64,000 nt of DNA from Polynucleobacter kasalickyi (GTDB lineage: Bacteria > Pseudomonadota > Gammaproteobacteria > Burkholderiales > Burkholderiaceae): contig NZ_FWXJ01000003.1 in NCBI RefSeq assembly GCF_900176405.1, positions 1 through 64,000 on the forward strand. Reading direction: 5' to 3'. Under the pieces are notes generated by a model. That model saw only the letters and a program-made list of their open reading frames with translations, searched no databases and was not told the DNA's origin. Position numbers and translations under genes: made by a program. Positions within the stretch are counted from its first letter, which is position 1. Every line of letters starts with the position of its first letter. Below, piece by piece: positions 1-8,865 of this stretch.

Positions 1-105
1 AATTTCGCTTTGTCCATCTTGCAAGTTTCCATTTTGTTGCCATTGTTGGCAGATTAATACAAAATATCAACTTACACAAAATTATTTACAGCCTCAAAGT
101 ATGTG

Positions 106-136
106 CCCGGTACATTGTGTAAACAATGTGACCGGG
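106..136 (-). other. Strong stem-loop downstream of tRNA-Ile
   Basis: A 6-bp arm (106-111 with 131-136) and a 7-bp arm (112-118 with 123-129) close a 4-nt loop, with one bulged base at 130. It lies about 17 nt past the 3' end of the leftward tRNA. There is no U-tract on either strand, so it is not a classical intrinsic terminator. It may be a 3' processing or RNA stability element. Confidence 0.6.
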
Positions 137-152
137 TCATACCGTTCTTTAT

Positions 153-474
153 TGGTGGGCCGTCAGGGACTTGAACCCCGGACCAAAGGATTATGCTTAC
201 CACTACAGCTTTCACTGCCTGTTTCCAGTTTGTAGTCTGGACTGTCTCTTGTCTTTACGACCTACCCGTACAGTCTCTACACCTTCCTCTCATTACTAAG
301 AGGCTTGGCTCGGGATTACCACGCTTTACAGCACAGGCTTCCCCGAATTTGAGTAGTTCTACATGCCAGCAGAGCTAACTTGCTCGCATGCAACCCATTC
401 ACTGTCGACCATGGCTTGCACTTTAGGTCGACCGTACTTAAGTCCTCTGCTCTAACCAACTGAGCTAACGGCCC
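153..474 (-). tRNA. ileX: tRNA-Ile(CAU), interrupted by a group I intron
   Basis: The 5' exon is 474-441 and the 3' exon is 195-153, together 77 nt with an encoded CCA at 155-153. The acceptor stem is seven perfect pairs (474-468 with 163-157). The D arm is GCTC/GAGC, the anticodon stem GAGGA/TCCTT, and the T arm carries TTCAAGT. Splicing joins CT to CATAA, giving an anticodon loop CTCATAA with CAU anticodon. In bacteria a CAU tRNA with this body is normally tRNA-Ile2, whose C34 is modified to lysidine by TilS to read AUA. Elongator tRNA-Met is the alternative, but the body resembles ileX-type genes more closely. It lies downstream of rpoD on the same strand, separated by the rpoD terminator. 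Confidence 0.93.
196..440 (-). ncRNA. Group I self-splicing intron (probable IC3 class) in tRNA-Ile
   Basis: A 245-nt insertion in the anticodon loop, read leftward. P1 pairs exon GACT (444-441) with guide GGTC (433-430), giving the required U-G pair at the 5' splice site. P3 is CTACTC (356-351) with GGGTAG (267-262). P4 is TTCGGG (347-342) with CCCGAG (314-309). P7 is GACTG (275-271) with CAGTC (244-240). P8 is a GTC/GAC hairpin near 261-251. P9 pairs ACTACA with TGTAGT and contains a GAAA-capped hairpin. The intron ends in the conserved G at 196. The core stretches GAGCCAAGC and GAAGGTGTAGAGACT match the Azoarcus tRNA-Ile ribozyme as I remember it. No homing endonuclease frame is present, so it is probably immobile on its own. 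Confidence 0.93.
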
Positions 475-654
475 GAAACTTTTCGGGTACTACGCAATAC
501 TAAACTACTTTTTTACAACTAAAACCACACAAAACCGCTATTTACTGCACATCATGAAAAACCCCACGGTGTGTAGTGTTTTTCTAGCACCTCCAACACC
601 ACTAACGCACTGAAATCATTACGATTTCTACTAATAAGACCCATGGTTAAATCC
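475..654. other. Gene-free spacer between tRNA-Ile and its remnant
   Basis: With the remnant and the rpoD terminator this is part of a stretch of about 330 nt without a protein gene. It holds one 19-nt copy of the repeat flanking both tRNA copies (475-493) and a short hairpin (GAAATC/GATTTC, about 612-628). No open frame with a ribosome binding site and no convincing promoter was seen. Confidence 0.5.
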
Positions 655-694
655 ATTATGAGTCCTCTGCGCTAAGCAACTGAGCTAACTTCAC
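655..694 (-). pseudogene. tRNA-Ile(CAU) 5'-half remnant, intronless
   Basis: Read leftward from 694 this reproduces the 5' half of the neighbouring tRNA: GTGAAGT, TA, GCTC, the D loop, GCGC, GAGGA, then CTCATAAT. No matching 3' half, T arm or acceptor partner follows, so it cannot fold as a tRNA. The anticodon loop is continuous, so this copy lacks the intron. The 19 nt upstream (695-713) match the 19 nt upstream of the intact gene (475-493) at 17 positions, so the duplication included flanking DNA. The two copies are 220 bp apart. Confidence 0.8.
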
Positions 695-763
695 GAAATT
701 TTTCGGGTGCTACAAAAAAATTATTATTTTTTCGCTGAGAAAACATTTTAACCATGTTTATAA

Positions 764-796
764 AACCTCAAGTCCTTTTAACTAGAACTTGAGGTT
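764..796 (-). terminator. Intrinsic terminator of rpoD
   Basis: A perfect 10-bp stem (764-773 with 787-796) with a 13-nt loop, followed leftward by four U residues. It sits 8 nt past the rpoD stop and closes the rpsU-yqeY-dnaG-rpoD transcription unit. Confidence 0.75.
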
Positions 797-803
797 CGAT
801 GAA

Positions 804-3611
804 TCACTCATCCTCGAGGAAAGTTTTTAATTTATCACTTCTGCTTGGGTGGCGCATCTTACGAAGTGCCTTGGCCTCAATCTGGCGAATACGCTCGCGA
901 GTAACATCAAATTGTTTACCAACTTCTTCGAGGGTATGGTCGGTGCTCATTTCGATACCAAAACGCATTCTTAACACCTTGGCTTCTCTTGGCGTTAAGG
1001 AATCTAAAATATCTTTCACAACATCGCGCATCGAATCATGCAAGGCTGCTTCAGCTGGTGCTAATGTATTTCCATCTTCAATGAAATCACCGAGATGTGA
1101 GTCGTCATCATCACCAATTGGTGTTTCCATCGAGATAGGTTCTTTCGCAATCTTCATGATCTTACGAATCTTATCTTCCGGAATTTCCATTTTTAAGGCT
1201 AAAGTTGCTGCATCAGGTTCAATACCAGTTTCCTGAAGAATCTGACGACTAATACGATTCATCTTATTAATCGTTTCAATCATGTGCACAGGAATACGAA
1301 TCGTACGGGCTTGGTCAGCAATCGACCTTGTAATCGCCTGACGAATCCACCAAGTAGCATAAGTAGAAAACTTATATCCGCGACGATATTCAAACTTATC
1401 AACCGCCTTCATCAAACCAATATTACCTTCTTGGATTAAATCTAAGAACTGTAAGCCACGGTTGGTATATTTCTTAGCAATCGAAATCACGAGTCGAAGG
1501 TTGGCTACCGTCATTTCGCGCTTCGCTTCACGAGCACGCTTCTCGCCAGCTGTCATCTGTTTTTGAACATTTTTGAGTTCAGTTAATGGGATCACAACTG
1601 TATTTTTAATATTGATGAGCTTCTGCTGTAATTCTTGAATCGCAGGGACATTTCTCTCAAGCAATGCACGATAAGGTTTATCTTCGGCAATGAGCTTATC
1701 AGTCCAACTTAAGTCCATACTGTAATTCGGTAAATCATTTAGTACATCAGCACGATTCACGCCAATTTTATCCACGAGAATATTTACCAACGCACGCTCT
1801 GTGGCCATTACATCATGGTACTGGGAACGGATGGTATCGCATAAACGTTCAACACTTTTAGCAGTAAATCTAAAGCCTAACAACTCATTACGAATCAGGG
1901 TTTGAGCCTTTTCATAATTTGGTGAGTTGTAACCCTCTTTTTCAATAGAACGACGCATTTTCTCGTACTGTGTACGAATCACAGCAAATTTTTCTAAAGA
2001 TAAGCGTTTTAATTCCTCTAACTGTTTTGCAGAAGCCGCATTTCCAGCACCGCCGCCACCGCCTTCTTCGTCTTCATCTTCAGCTTCGACTTCATCTTCA
2101 TCATCGATATCCAATTCTTCAGCTGAGCTAGTAACCATCGGAATATCTTCTGCATTTGGATCTACTAAGCCATCAACGAAGTCATCTACTTGAATGACAT
2201 TATTAATAATTTGCTCGGATGACTCAATGATTTCAGCAATCGTCACTGGGCAAGCTGACAAGGCCATTAACATGTCTTTAAGACCTGCCTCAATCTTTTT
2301 AGCAATAACAATTTCTTTTTCTCTGGTGAGAAGATCAACAGTACCCATTTCTCGCATGTACATACGAACTGGATCAGTAGTTCTACCAAATTCAGAGTCA
2401 ACCGCACCTAATGCAGCTTCAGCTTCTTCTTCAGCCTCTTCTTCGGATGATCCTGTAATGGCATTTTCATTCAAAATTAATGTCTCAGCGTCAGGCGCTT
2501 GCTCATAAATCATGATGCCAATATCAGTTAATAGAGCAATTAATGTCTCTAATGAATCCGTATCAGACAACTCATCTGACATCTGGTCATTAATTTCACC
2601 ATGGGTTAAATACCCCCTGGACTTACCCATTTTGATCAATGTTTTTAGTCTCGATCGACGTAATTCCAACTGCTCTTCGCTACCTAAACGAGTGCTGTTG
2701 AAATCTTGCAAAATTTGTTTTTCTTTTGCTTTCCGTTCACGATTTTTTTGACGTTCAGTACGTACTTCAGTGCCTGGTTCAATAATAGGTTTCGGCTTTG
2801 GCTTCCTACCTCTGGTTTTTTTAACGGGTTGATCCAATGCTTCATCAACCAAAGCAATTTCCTCAAAAACGTGATCGGCTTGTTCTACAACTGGCTCGAT
2901 CGGCTCTTCAACCATCACCTGAGGCGCGGGAATTACTTTTGGTGCTTTCTCTAGTTTCTTTGGCGATTTTTGCATCACCTCAACTGGAACCACCTTTTTA
3001 GAAACTACGATTTTTCCAGAGGCTGACTTCGTCGCTACTTTTTTGACTACTTCTTGAGCTACTGGCTTAGTAATTGTTTTTGTACTTGTTGGTTTTTTTG
3101 CGGTTAAAACAGTCGCTTTTTTTGGACTATTTTGTATTGGGGTAACTTTTTTAGGGGTTGTGGCTTTCACTGACTTTACACTTTTTTCAATTTTATTTGT
3201 TGTAACTGGAATCTTTGCTTTAGCAACTTTTGCTTTAGCAATTTCTTTAACAGGCGTTTTGCTTTTTGCACTTGGAGCAGCCTTAGCAATGGAGGCGGTA
3301 GCTTTATTCGCTGTAGACTTAACTACTGGTTTTTTAACAGGCTTAACTGCAGATTTAGGTACTGACTTAGCTACCGGTTTAGGGGCTAGCTTAGTGACAG
3401 ACTTCATTACAGATTTTGTTGCAGACTTAGCAGTTGGTTTAGTTACTGCTTTTGCCAAAGTTTTAGCAGGTACTTTCGCTACGATGGCTTTCGCTTTAAC
3501 TTTAGTTTCAACTTTTTTTATTGGCTTCTTTTCAGCAACTTTTTTAGTGGCTGATTGTTTTGACAACACATTTTTTGACGGTGTTTTTTTAACGGGGATT
3601 GTCTTTGGCAT
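804..3611 (-). CDS. rpoD: RNA polymerase primary sigma factor RpoD with long basic N-terminal tail
   Basis: The housekeeping sigma-70 factor, which directs core RNA polymerase to -10/-35 promoters. The C-terminal 600 or so residues are canonical: region 1.1, region 1.2 with [11 protein letters not shown], region 2 with [17 protein letters not shown] and [12 protein letters not shown] (the -10 recognition helix), and region 4 with [20 protein letters not shown]. At 935 aa it is far longer than the usual roughly 610-800 aa. The first 230 or so residues are a low-complexity Lys/Ala/Pro/Val/Ser repeat resembling histone H1 tails. The non-conserved insert between regions 1.2 and 2 carries an acidic run followed by five glycines. 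Last gene of the macromolecular-synthesis operon, with its own probable promoter in the 236-nt gap after dnaG. Confidence 0.98.
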   Translation of the reverse strand: MPKTIPVKKTPSKNVLSKQSATKKVAEKKPIKKVETKVKAKAIVAKVPAKTLAKAVTKPTAKSATKSVMKSVTKLAPKPVAKSVPKSAVKPVKKPVVKSTANKATASIAKAAPSAKSKTPVKEIAKAKVAKAKIPVTTNKIEKSVKSVKATTPKKVTPIQNSPKKATVLTAKKPTSTKTITKPVAQEVVKKVATKSASGKIVVSKKVVPVEVMQKSPKKLEKAPKVIPAPQVMVEEPIEPVVEQADHVFEEIALVDEALDQPVKKTRGRKPKPKPIIEPGTEVRTERQKNRERKAKEKQILQDFNSTRLGSEEQLELRRSRLKTLIKMGKSRGYLTHGEINDQMSDELSDTDSLETLIALLTDIGIMIYEQAPDAETLILNENAITGSSEEEAEEEAEAALGAVDSEFGRTTDPVRMYMREMGTVDLLTREKEIVIAKKIEAGLKDMLMALSACPVTIAEIIESSEQIINNVIQVDDFVDGLVDPNAEDIPMVTSSAEELDIDDEDEVEAEDEDEEGGGGGAGNAASAKQLEELKRLSLEKFAVIRTQYEKMRRSIEKEGYNSPNYEKAQTLIRNELLGFRFTAKSVERLCDTIRSQYHDVMATERALVNILVDKIGVNRADVLNDLPNYSMDLSWTDKLIAEDKPYRALLERNVPAIQELQQKLINIKNTVVIPLTELKNVQKQMTAGEKRAREAKREMTVANLRLVISIAKKYTNRGLQFLDLIQEGNIGLMKAVDKFEYRRGYKFSTYATWWIRQAITRSIADQARTIRIPVHMIETINKMNRISRQILQETGIEPDAATLALKMEIPEDKIRKIMKIAKEPISMETPIGDDDDSHLGDFIEDGNTLAPAEAALHDSMRDVVKDILDSLTPREAKVLRMRFGIEMSTDHTLEEVGKQFDVTRERIRQIEAKALRKMRHPSRSDKLKTFLEDE

Positions 3612-3773
3612 ATTCGCTCTAGATGTTAAAAAATGAAAAAAACTAATTTAAAACTACTTAATTTCGTAACTACCTAATGCGTCGTTAGTAGCAATAAATT
3701 CTAAGACTGAATACTGAGTCTTAGTAGCCGATTTGTATTACCTCGATGCTCTAAAATATTTTGATAGCCTTGA

Positions 3774-3804
3774 ATTATACCCTAAAAAGGCCTATTTTGG
3801 CCAA
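3774..3804 (-). promoter_or_regulatory. Probable internal sigma-70 promoter for rpoD
   Basis: A perfect TATAAT on the minus strand at 3779-3774 lies about 160 nt upstream of the rpoD start. The best -35 match, TTGGCC at 3804-3799, has a long 19-nt spacer, so the -35 assignment is weak. A small GGCC inverted repeat overlaps the spacer. It would allow rpoD expression independent of rpsU and dnaG. Confidence 0.5.
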
Positions 3805-3847
3805 TATAAGTTGAAAATACAGGTCCTATTGAACCACATTAGAAAAT

Positions 3848-5713
3848 TTATGCGGTTTTTAACTGCAAACCCAACTCACGATAACGCATCAGATCTTCAT
3901 CGGTATGAATTTGCTTACTAATTCGATCCGAAATCGCTTCCATTTCGGATTTAATAATGTCCCTATTAATTTTTTTAAGGGCACCCTGTACATGCAAAGT
4001 CGCTTCCTCAAAAGTAAACTCAGTTTCCAGTAATTTCCTTAATAACGAATTGTAAGCAGATGCAAACTCAGACTGACTCAATACGTTTTGGAAGGAAGAA
4101 AAATTACTATCGTCAGGCTCAAGGCGGCACAACTGAATTAAATCTTTCATAATTAATCCCGCTTGCTTCGTTCGATTTGTCGCTATGCTAATCAAGTCCT
4201 CAGCCTCTTTGGCACTTAATTTCTTGCCCAACTGGGGATACTGAATCAGTAATTTAATAATTTGAATCGGCAAGTCAGACGGCGTAATTGGTTTTTGTTT
4301 TGCCAAATTCTCCAAGGCGCGAAGATCTGCCTTCTTTTGCCAATCTTTATTTTTATAGTTAGTCTTAGGCTCTAAGGGTTTAATCGGCACATCTTGTACG
4401 ATTGTTGAAGGTAAGCCAAAAAACTGTTCTAACTCTTGTTGTGTAGAACCCAACCTAAGAGCTAAGTCTCTTAAAATTTGAACCCTTAGGGCAATTGCTG
4501 GCATTTTTTTAAAATACTGCTTTGATTCATTTTGCGCTTGAGCTCGACCTTCTGCAGTTTTCCAATCAATATTTTCGCCAATAACTTGCATGAAAAATAA
4601 GGAGAGTGGCATTGATTTCTCTATTTCATCTTGAAAAGCCTTTGCGCCATTTTCGCGCACAAAGCTATCGGGATCATGCTCTTTTGGTAAAAATAAAAAA
4701 CGGATTTCTTTTTCATCAGATAGCAAAGGAATGCATGCCTCAAAGGCTCTTTTAGCAGCTCGAACGCCAGCAGCATCACCGTCAAATGAAAACACCACTT
4801 TATCCGTGTGCTTCAGCAATAATTGAACATGGGTTTCGGTGCAAGCCGTACCTAGGGTTGCCACCGCATTGGGAAAACCTAGTTGAGCCAGTGCAACCAC
4901 ATCCATATACCCTTCACAAACCAAGGCGTAGGACATTTCACGAATAAATTTCCTTGCTTCAAATAGCCCATAAAGCGTCATCCCTTTTTTAAAAAGGGGT
5001 GTTTCCGGAGAGTTTAGATATTTAGGCTCTCCCTTATCAATGATTCGCCCACCAAAGCCAATTACCTGTCCTTTTAAATTTCGAATCGGAAAAATAATTC
5101 GGTCACGAAATCGATCATATCGTTTCACAGAGGTTTTGCCATCCCCCTCGGACTGAATCAATAGACCAACTTCAGCTAAAGTATTTGCAACCTCAGATTG
5201 AGTATAAGAACCAAATACCGCTTCTAGGTTTTGCCATGCATCAGCGACGTAGCCAATGCCAAATCGCAATGCAACTTCGCCAGATAAGCCTCTGTTAATT
5301 AAGTAATTTTTAGCGCGCTGATCTTTCTTTAGTGTTTCTTTAAAAAAAGTAGCTGCCTTATCCATCACCTCAAACAGTCTTGAACTCAACTGTTGATGAA
5401 GCGGAGAATTCATCGCAACAGCTTCTTTCGGAACTGTTAAACCAACCCCTTGCGCTAGTTCTTCAACAGCATCCGTAAAAGTCAATCCAGCATACTCCAT
5501 CAAAAAGCTAATCGCAGAACCATGGGCTCCACAACCAAAGCAGTGATAAAACTGCTTAGTCTCAGACACTGAAAAAGAGGGCGATTTCTCTTGATGAAAA
5601 GGACACAAACCTTGAAGATTAGAGCCGGCTTTTTTTAAAGTTACAGACTTCCCCACCACGTCAACAATATCAACGCGACTAAGTAACTCATCTATAAATG
5701 CTCTAGGAATCAA
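3848..5713 (-). CDS. dnaG: DNA primase DnaG
   Basis: Synthesises RNA primers at the replication fork and interacts with DnaB helicase through its C-terminal domain. The N-terminal CHC2 zinc finger is visible as C37, H40, C58 and C61 (CPFH...CFGC). The TOPRIM catalytic domain follows, with LVCEGYMDVVAL and VVFSFDGDAAGVRAA. The C-terminal 150 residues or so form the helicase-binding region. At 621 aa the length is normal for proteobacteria. It starts 22 nt past the yqeY stop on the same strand, so it is probably cotranscribed with it. Confidence 0.97.
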   Translation of the reverse strand: MIPRAFIDELLSRVDIVDVVGKSVTLKKAGSNLQGLCPFHQEKSPSFSVSETKQFYHCFGCGAHGSAISFLMEYAGLTFTDAVEELAQGVGLTVPKEAVAMNSPLHQQLSSRLFEVMDKAATFFKETLKKDQRAKNYLINRGLSGEVALRFGIGYVADAWQNLEAVFGSYTQSEVANTLAEVGLLIQSEGDGKTSVKRYDRFRDRIIFPIRNLKGQVIGFGGRIIDKGEPKYLNSPETPLFKKGMTLYGLFEARKFIREMSYALVCEGYMDVVALAQLGFPNAVATLGTACTETHVQLLLKHTDKVVFSFDGDAAGVRAAKRAFEACIPLLSDEKEIRFLFLPKEHDPDSFVRENGAKAFQDEIEKSMPLSLFFMQVIGENIDWKTAEGRAQAQNESKQYFKKMPAIALRVQILRDLALRLGSTQQELEQFFGLPSTIVQDVPIKPLEPKTNYKNKDWQKKADLRALENLAKQKPITPSDLPIQIIKLLIQYPQLGKKLSAKEAEDLISIATNRTKQAGLIMKDLIQLCRLEPDDSNFSSFQNVLSQSEFASAYNSLLRKLLETEFTFEEATLHVQGALKKINRDIIKSEMEAISDRISKQIHTDEDLMRYRELGLQLKTA

Positions 5714-5735
5714 CGATTCGCTATCCTTGTCTTGT

Positions 5736-6182
5736 TTAGCTCTGCAATGCGGCTTTAACTAGTCCTGAAACTTTGCCCATATCTGCTTTTCCAGCTAATA
5801 AAGGCTTAAGTAGACCAATCACTTTACCCATATCTTGAGGTCCAGTGGCGCCAGATTCAGATACCGCATTTTTTACTGCAGCAATCACTTCCTCCTCAGA
5901 GAGTTGGGCTGGTAAATATAACTCAAGAACTTTCATTTCTTGGGTTTCATTGGCAACTAAATCCTCTCGAGCAGCTTGTTGAAATTGTGCAATAGAATCT
6001 TTTCTCTGCTTAATCATTTTTTCAACAATAGCAATAATGTGAGCATCCGTAATTTCAATACGCTCATCAACCTCTTTTTGCTTCATTGCAGCCATTAAAA
6101 GTCGAATTGTGCCAAGTTTATGGGCATCTTTATCACGCATTGCTTGTTTCATCTCTGCACTAATTTGTTCTTTTAAGCTCAT
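5736..6182 (-). CDS. yqeY: GatB/YqeY domain protein
   Basis: A 148-aa helical protein of the YqeY family, which shares its fold with the tail domain of the GatB amidotransferase subunit. The start MSLKEQISAEMKQAMR and the segments KLGTIRLLMAAMKQ and GKADMGKVSGLVK are typical. The precise function is not established; a tRNA-related role is inferred from the GatB tail. It lies between rpsU and dnaG, the usual position in this operon. Confidence 0.92.
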   Translation of the reverse strand: MSLKEQISAEMKQAMRDKDAHKLGTIRLLMAAMKQKEVDERIEITDAHIIAIVEKMIKQRKDSIAQFQQAAREDLVANETQEMKVLELYLPAQLSEEEVIAAVKNAVSESGATGPQDMGKVIGLLKPLLAGKADMGKVSGLVKAALQS

Positions 6183-6271
6183 GGTTTCCTCTAAAAAAAT
6201 CCAATTGAATAGTAACTATATTACTAAATGAAGATTGTGGGTATTGTTACAAGGTGAGTAACAAATGTTAA

Positions 6272-6299
6272 AACCCGCTGTGAGAATCAACAGCGGGTT
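6272..6299 (-). terminator. Intercistronic hairpin after rpsU (attenuator-like)
   Basis: A perfect 10-bp GC-rich stem (6272-6281 with 6290-6299) with an 8-nt loop, followed leftward by a short U-rich stretch. It lies between rpsU and yqeY, the classical place for partial termination in this operon. The short U-run suggests incomplete termination. Confidence 0.6.
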
Positions 6300-6320
6300 A
6301 AAGTACTGACATAGCACTAC

Positions 6321-6339
6321 AATGGGTATAAAACCCATT
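6321..6339 (-). other. Second small hairpin in the rpsU-yqeY gap
   Basis: A 7-bp stem (6321-6327 with 6333-6339) with a 5-nt loop, 24 nt past the rpsU stop and before the larger hairpin. It has no U-tract. It may be an RNA processing or stability site protecting the rpsU message. Confidence 0.4.
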
Positions 6340-6362
6340 CAGCGATAAATTAAATCAGTAGA

Positions 6363-6575
6363 TTAGTATAATTTTTTAGGCAACATCTGGCTACGAATAC
6401 GCTTGTAATGGCGCTTAGCAGCAGCTGCTTTTTTACGTTTACGTTCAGCCGTAGGCTTCTCGTAAAATTCACGGGCACGTAAATCAGTTAGAAGACCATT
6501 TTTTTCAATGGTGCGTTTGAAACGACGTAAAGCAACTTCAAAGGGCTCGTTCTCACGAAGACGAATAGTAGTCAT
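6363..6575 (-). CDS. rpsU: 30S ribosomal protein bS21
   Basis: A 70-aa basic ribosomal protein of the small subunit, which supports initiation on natural mRNAs. The start [20 protein letters not shown] and the Lys/Arg-rich end [12 protein letters not shown] are family hallmarks. First gene of the leftward operon with yqeY, dnaG and rpoD. Its 5' end faces the rightward tsaD across 60 nt, so the two share a divergent promoter region. Confidence 0.97.
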   Translation of the reverse strand: MTTIRLRENEPFEVALRRFKRTIEKNGLLTDLRAREFYEKPTAERKRKKAAAAKRHYKRIRSQMLPKKLY

Positions 6576-6635
6576 GCGTTAAAAATCTCTGTAAATAATT
6601 TCAAGAATATGATTGTATCATGAGAAAATTAGAAA

Positions 6636-7712
6636 ATGTATACACTTGGCATAGAAACTTCTTGTGATGAGACCGGAATTGCAGTTTATGACTCAAAATT
6701 CTGGGAAAACGACCAACCACCCCACTTGGGTATTTTGGGTCAATCCTTGTATTCGCAAGTAAAGATGCATGAAGAATATGGTGGAGTGGTCCCTGAACTG
6801 GCTTCCAGAGATCATGTAAAACGTATTCTGCCTCTCATCAAATCCTGCTTAAATGAAGCAGGAATGACCATCTCTGACATCGATACAATTGCCTACACCA
6901 AGGGCCCAGGTCTAGCCGGAGCTCTTTTGGTGGGCTCCTCTGTGGCCAAAGGCTTATCGTTTGCCTTACATAAAAAAAGTATCGGCATTCATCATTTAGA
7001 GGGGCACCTGCTCTCCCCACTACTTTCAGAAAATTTTCAGCATTCAAATCCTAAAGATTTTTTTCCATTCTTAGCCTTGCTCGTATCTGGCGGACACACT
7101 CAGATCATGATGGTGAAAGCCATTGGTGATTACACCATCCTAGGAGAAACTTTGGACGATGCTGTGGGTGAAGCCTTTGATAAAACAGCAAAACTACTCC
7201 ATTTGCCTTATCCAGGTGGTCCCGCTGTCTCAGAGTTGGCAGCTACCAGTATTTCAAATCGATTTAAATTACCTAGGCCGCTGATTCACTCGAAAAATTT
7301 AGATTTTTCTTTTGCTGGTTTAAAGACGGCAGTATTAACACAGATAAAGCAGGCTGAAAAAGAACAGGTTGAATTCGATGCTTCTTTCAAAGCAGATTTA
7401 GCCAAAGCTTTTGTTGATGCGGCAGTCGATGTTCTACAAAGTAAAGTTGCCTTTGCAATGCAGCAAACGAACTGCTATCGCCTAGTGGTTGCAGGTGGAG
7501 TCGGAGCGAATCAACAGTTACGGCAAAAATTATCTGAATTAGAGAACAAGCTGCCAAATTGCCAAATTTTGTATCCACCAACTCATTTGTGTACAGACAA
7601 TGGAGTCATGATTGCATTTGCTGCCACCTTAAGACTTTTGCAAAACAACATGGCATTTGATACATCCAATGCCTTTGATGTATCTCCACGTTGGTCTTTA
7701 GAAAAGATTTAA
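6636..7712 (+). CDS. tsaD: tRNA N6-threonylcarbamoyladenosine synthase subunit TsaD
   Basis: Transfers threonylcarbamoyl from TC-AMP to A37 of tRNAs that read ANN codons, working with TsaB and TsaE. The Kae1/Gcp fold is clear: [14 protein letters not shown] at the start, the metal-binding HHLEGH around residues 119-124, VSGGHTQ, and the nucleotide-site stretches DFSFAGLKT and [13 protein letters not shown]. At 358 aa it is slightly longer than the E. coli protein. It is divergent from rpsU and convergent with ispA. Confidence 0.97.
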   Translation: MYTLGIETSCDETGIAVYDSKFWENDQPPHLGILGQSLYSQVKMHEEYGGVVPELASRDHVKRILPLIKSCLNEAGMTISDIDTIAYTKGPGLAGALLVGSSVAKGLSFALHKKSIGIHHLEGHLLSPLLSENFQHSNPKDFFPFLALLVSGGHTQIMMVKAIGDYTILGETLDDAVGEAFDKTAKLLHLPYPGGPAVSELAATSISNRFKLPRPLIHSKNLDFSFAGLKTAVLTQIKQAEKEQVEFDASFKADLAKAFVDAAVDVLQSKVAFAMQQTNCYRLVVAGGVGANQQLRQKLSELENKLPNCQILYPPTHLCTDNGVMIAFAATLRLLQNNMAFDTSNAFDVSPRWSLEKI

Positions 7713-7738
7713 GCTTAAAGTCATTTGAGATCAAGGTT

Positions 7739-8638
7739 TTAGGACTTACGTTGAAATGCCCAATAAGCAATCTTTCTTAGAGGCTCTGCCTCTTCGCCAA
7801 AATGACTTAAATGCTTTAGCGCTGAATTGAGCAAGTCTTCGGCATAAGACTTTGCTTCAATTAGCCCCATAAAACTCACAAAAGTTGGCTTGTTATTTTG
7901 AGCGTCTTTACCTGCCGTTTTACCGAGTGTTTCTGAATTTTGCGTGGCATCTAAAATATCATCCGTCACCTGAAAGCCCAATCCTACATCTCTAGCAAAT
8001 TGATCAAGCGAATTTTTATCATCGGCATTTAATTTAGCTAATATCGCCCCCATCCTAATTGCAGCTCTCAGAAGTGCGCCTGTTTTCAGTTGGTGCATTT
8101 GAATTAATTGCTCTAAATTGAGGATGCGACCAACATTTGACAGATCAATCGCTTGGCCACCACACATACCATGCACACCAGCGCTAAAACTTAACTCTTT
8201 GATTAAATCTATTCTTACTTGGGGATCTGCATCTAATGCACTCAGTATTTGAAATGAGAAAGCCTGCAAAGCATCACCCACTAATAATGCTGTAGCTTCG
8301 TCATAAACCTTGTGGGTGGTCGGTTTGCCACGACGGAAATCATCATTATCCATTGCTGGAAGATCGTCGTGCACCAAGGAGTAGGTATGAATCAACTCAA
8401 GTGCCGTTCCTACTTGATCAATCGTTACCGGGAGCATTTTTTGCTTGATATCAGCATGCGCCAATTCGAAAGTAGCATAAATGATAAGTGGGCGAATTCT
8501 TTTACCACCAGCCAAGACGGCATAGGACATGGCGCTTTCTAACCGTTCAACACCAACCAAGCCAGAAGGTGTCGCGGTTTTTAATGCTTGCTCGATTCTC
8601 TCTAAATGCCTGGAGTGCCACTCTTTCCAATCAAACAT
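7739..8638 (-). CDS. ispA: Farnesyl/geranyl diphosphate synthase (polyprenyl synthetase)
   Basis: Condenses isopentenyl diphosphate with allylic diphosphates to make farnesyl diphosphate for undecaprenyl phosphate and quinone chains. The first aspartate motif is DDLPAMDND from residue 91; the second is DDILD. GGKRIRP near residue 45 binds the IPP phosphate. Its ATG shares one base with the xseB stop (TAATG), so the two genes are translationally coupled. The dxs gene that often follows in betaproteobacteria is absent here. Confidence 0.95.
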   Translation of the reverse strand: MFDWKEWHSRHLERIEQALKTATPSGLVGVERLESAMSYAVLAGGKRIRPLIIYATFELAHADIKQKMLPVTIDQVGTALELIHTYSLVHDDLPAMDNDDFRRGKPTTHKVYDEATALLVGDALQAFSFQILSALDADPQVRIDLIKELSFSAGVHGMCGGQAIDLSNVGRILNLEQLIQMHQLKTGALLRAAIRMGAILAKLNADDKNSLDQFARDVGLGFQVTDDILDATQNSETLGKTAGKDAQNNKPTFVSFMGLIEAKSYAEDLLNSALKHLSHFGEEAEPLRKIAYWAFQRKS

Positions 8639-8865
8639 TAATTCTCCTCGGAGATTTTAATTTGTTGTTCTACTTGCTCTAATAGAGATTGACAATGCTT
8701 GATTAACTCAGCCCCTCTCTTATAAGAGCTCAGTGTTTCCTCAAGGGATAATTTTCCAGACTCCATATCAGCAATCAGCTTTTCAAGTTCGACAACTGCT
8801 TTCTCATAATTAATTGTCTGAATAGGGTTTTTTGTATTTTCTGGAGTAACTTTAGCGGTGGGCAT
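8638..8865 (-). CDS. xseB: Exodeoxyribonuclease VII small subunit
   Basis: A 75-aa coiled-coil subunit that, with XseA, degrades single-stranded DNA. The motif YEKAVVELEKLIADMESGKL followed by LSLEETLSSYKRG is diagnostic. The gene is upstream of ispA with a one-base overlap. xseA is not in the window. Confidence 0.93.
   Translation of the reverse strand: MPTAKVTPENTKNPIQTINYEKAVVELEKLIADMESGKLSLEETLSSYKRGAELIKHCQSLLEQVEQQIKISEEN

Noticed and set aside
2..238. Cys-rich open frame on the plus strand from the left edge (CPSCKFPFCCHC)
   Set aside because: It runs through the hairpin and into the antisense of the tRNA and intron without a stop, has no start, and matches no family I recognise; most likely chance.
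193..378. 61-aa plus-strand frame inside the intron, considered as a homing endonuclease
   Set aside because: It is antisense to the ribozyme, far too short, and has no LAGLIDADG, HNH or GIY-YIG motif.
3160..3636. 158-aa hydrophobic plus-strand frame opposite the rpoD tail
   Set aside because: It is the antisense of a low-complexity Lys/Ala repeat, which automatically yields Phe/Leu/Ala-rich frames.
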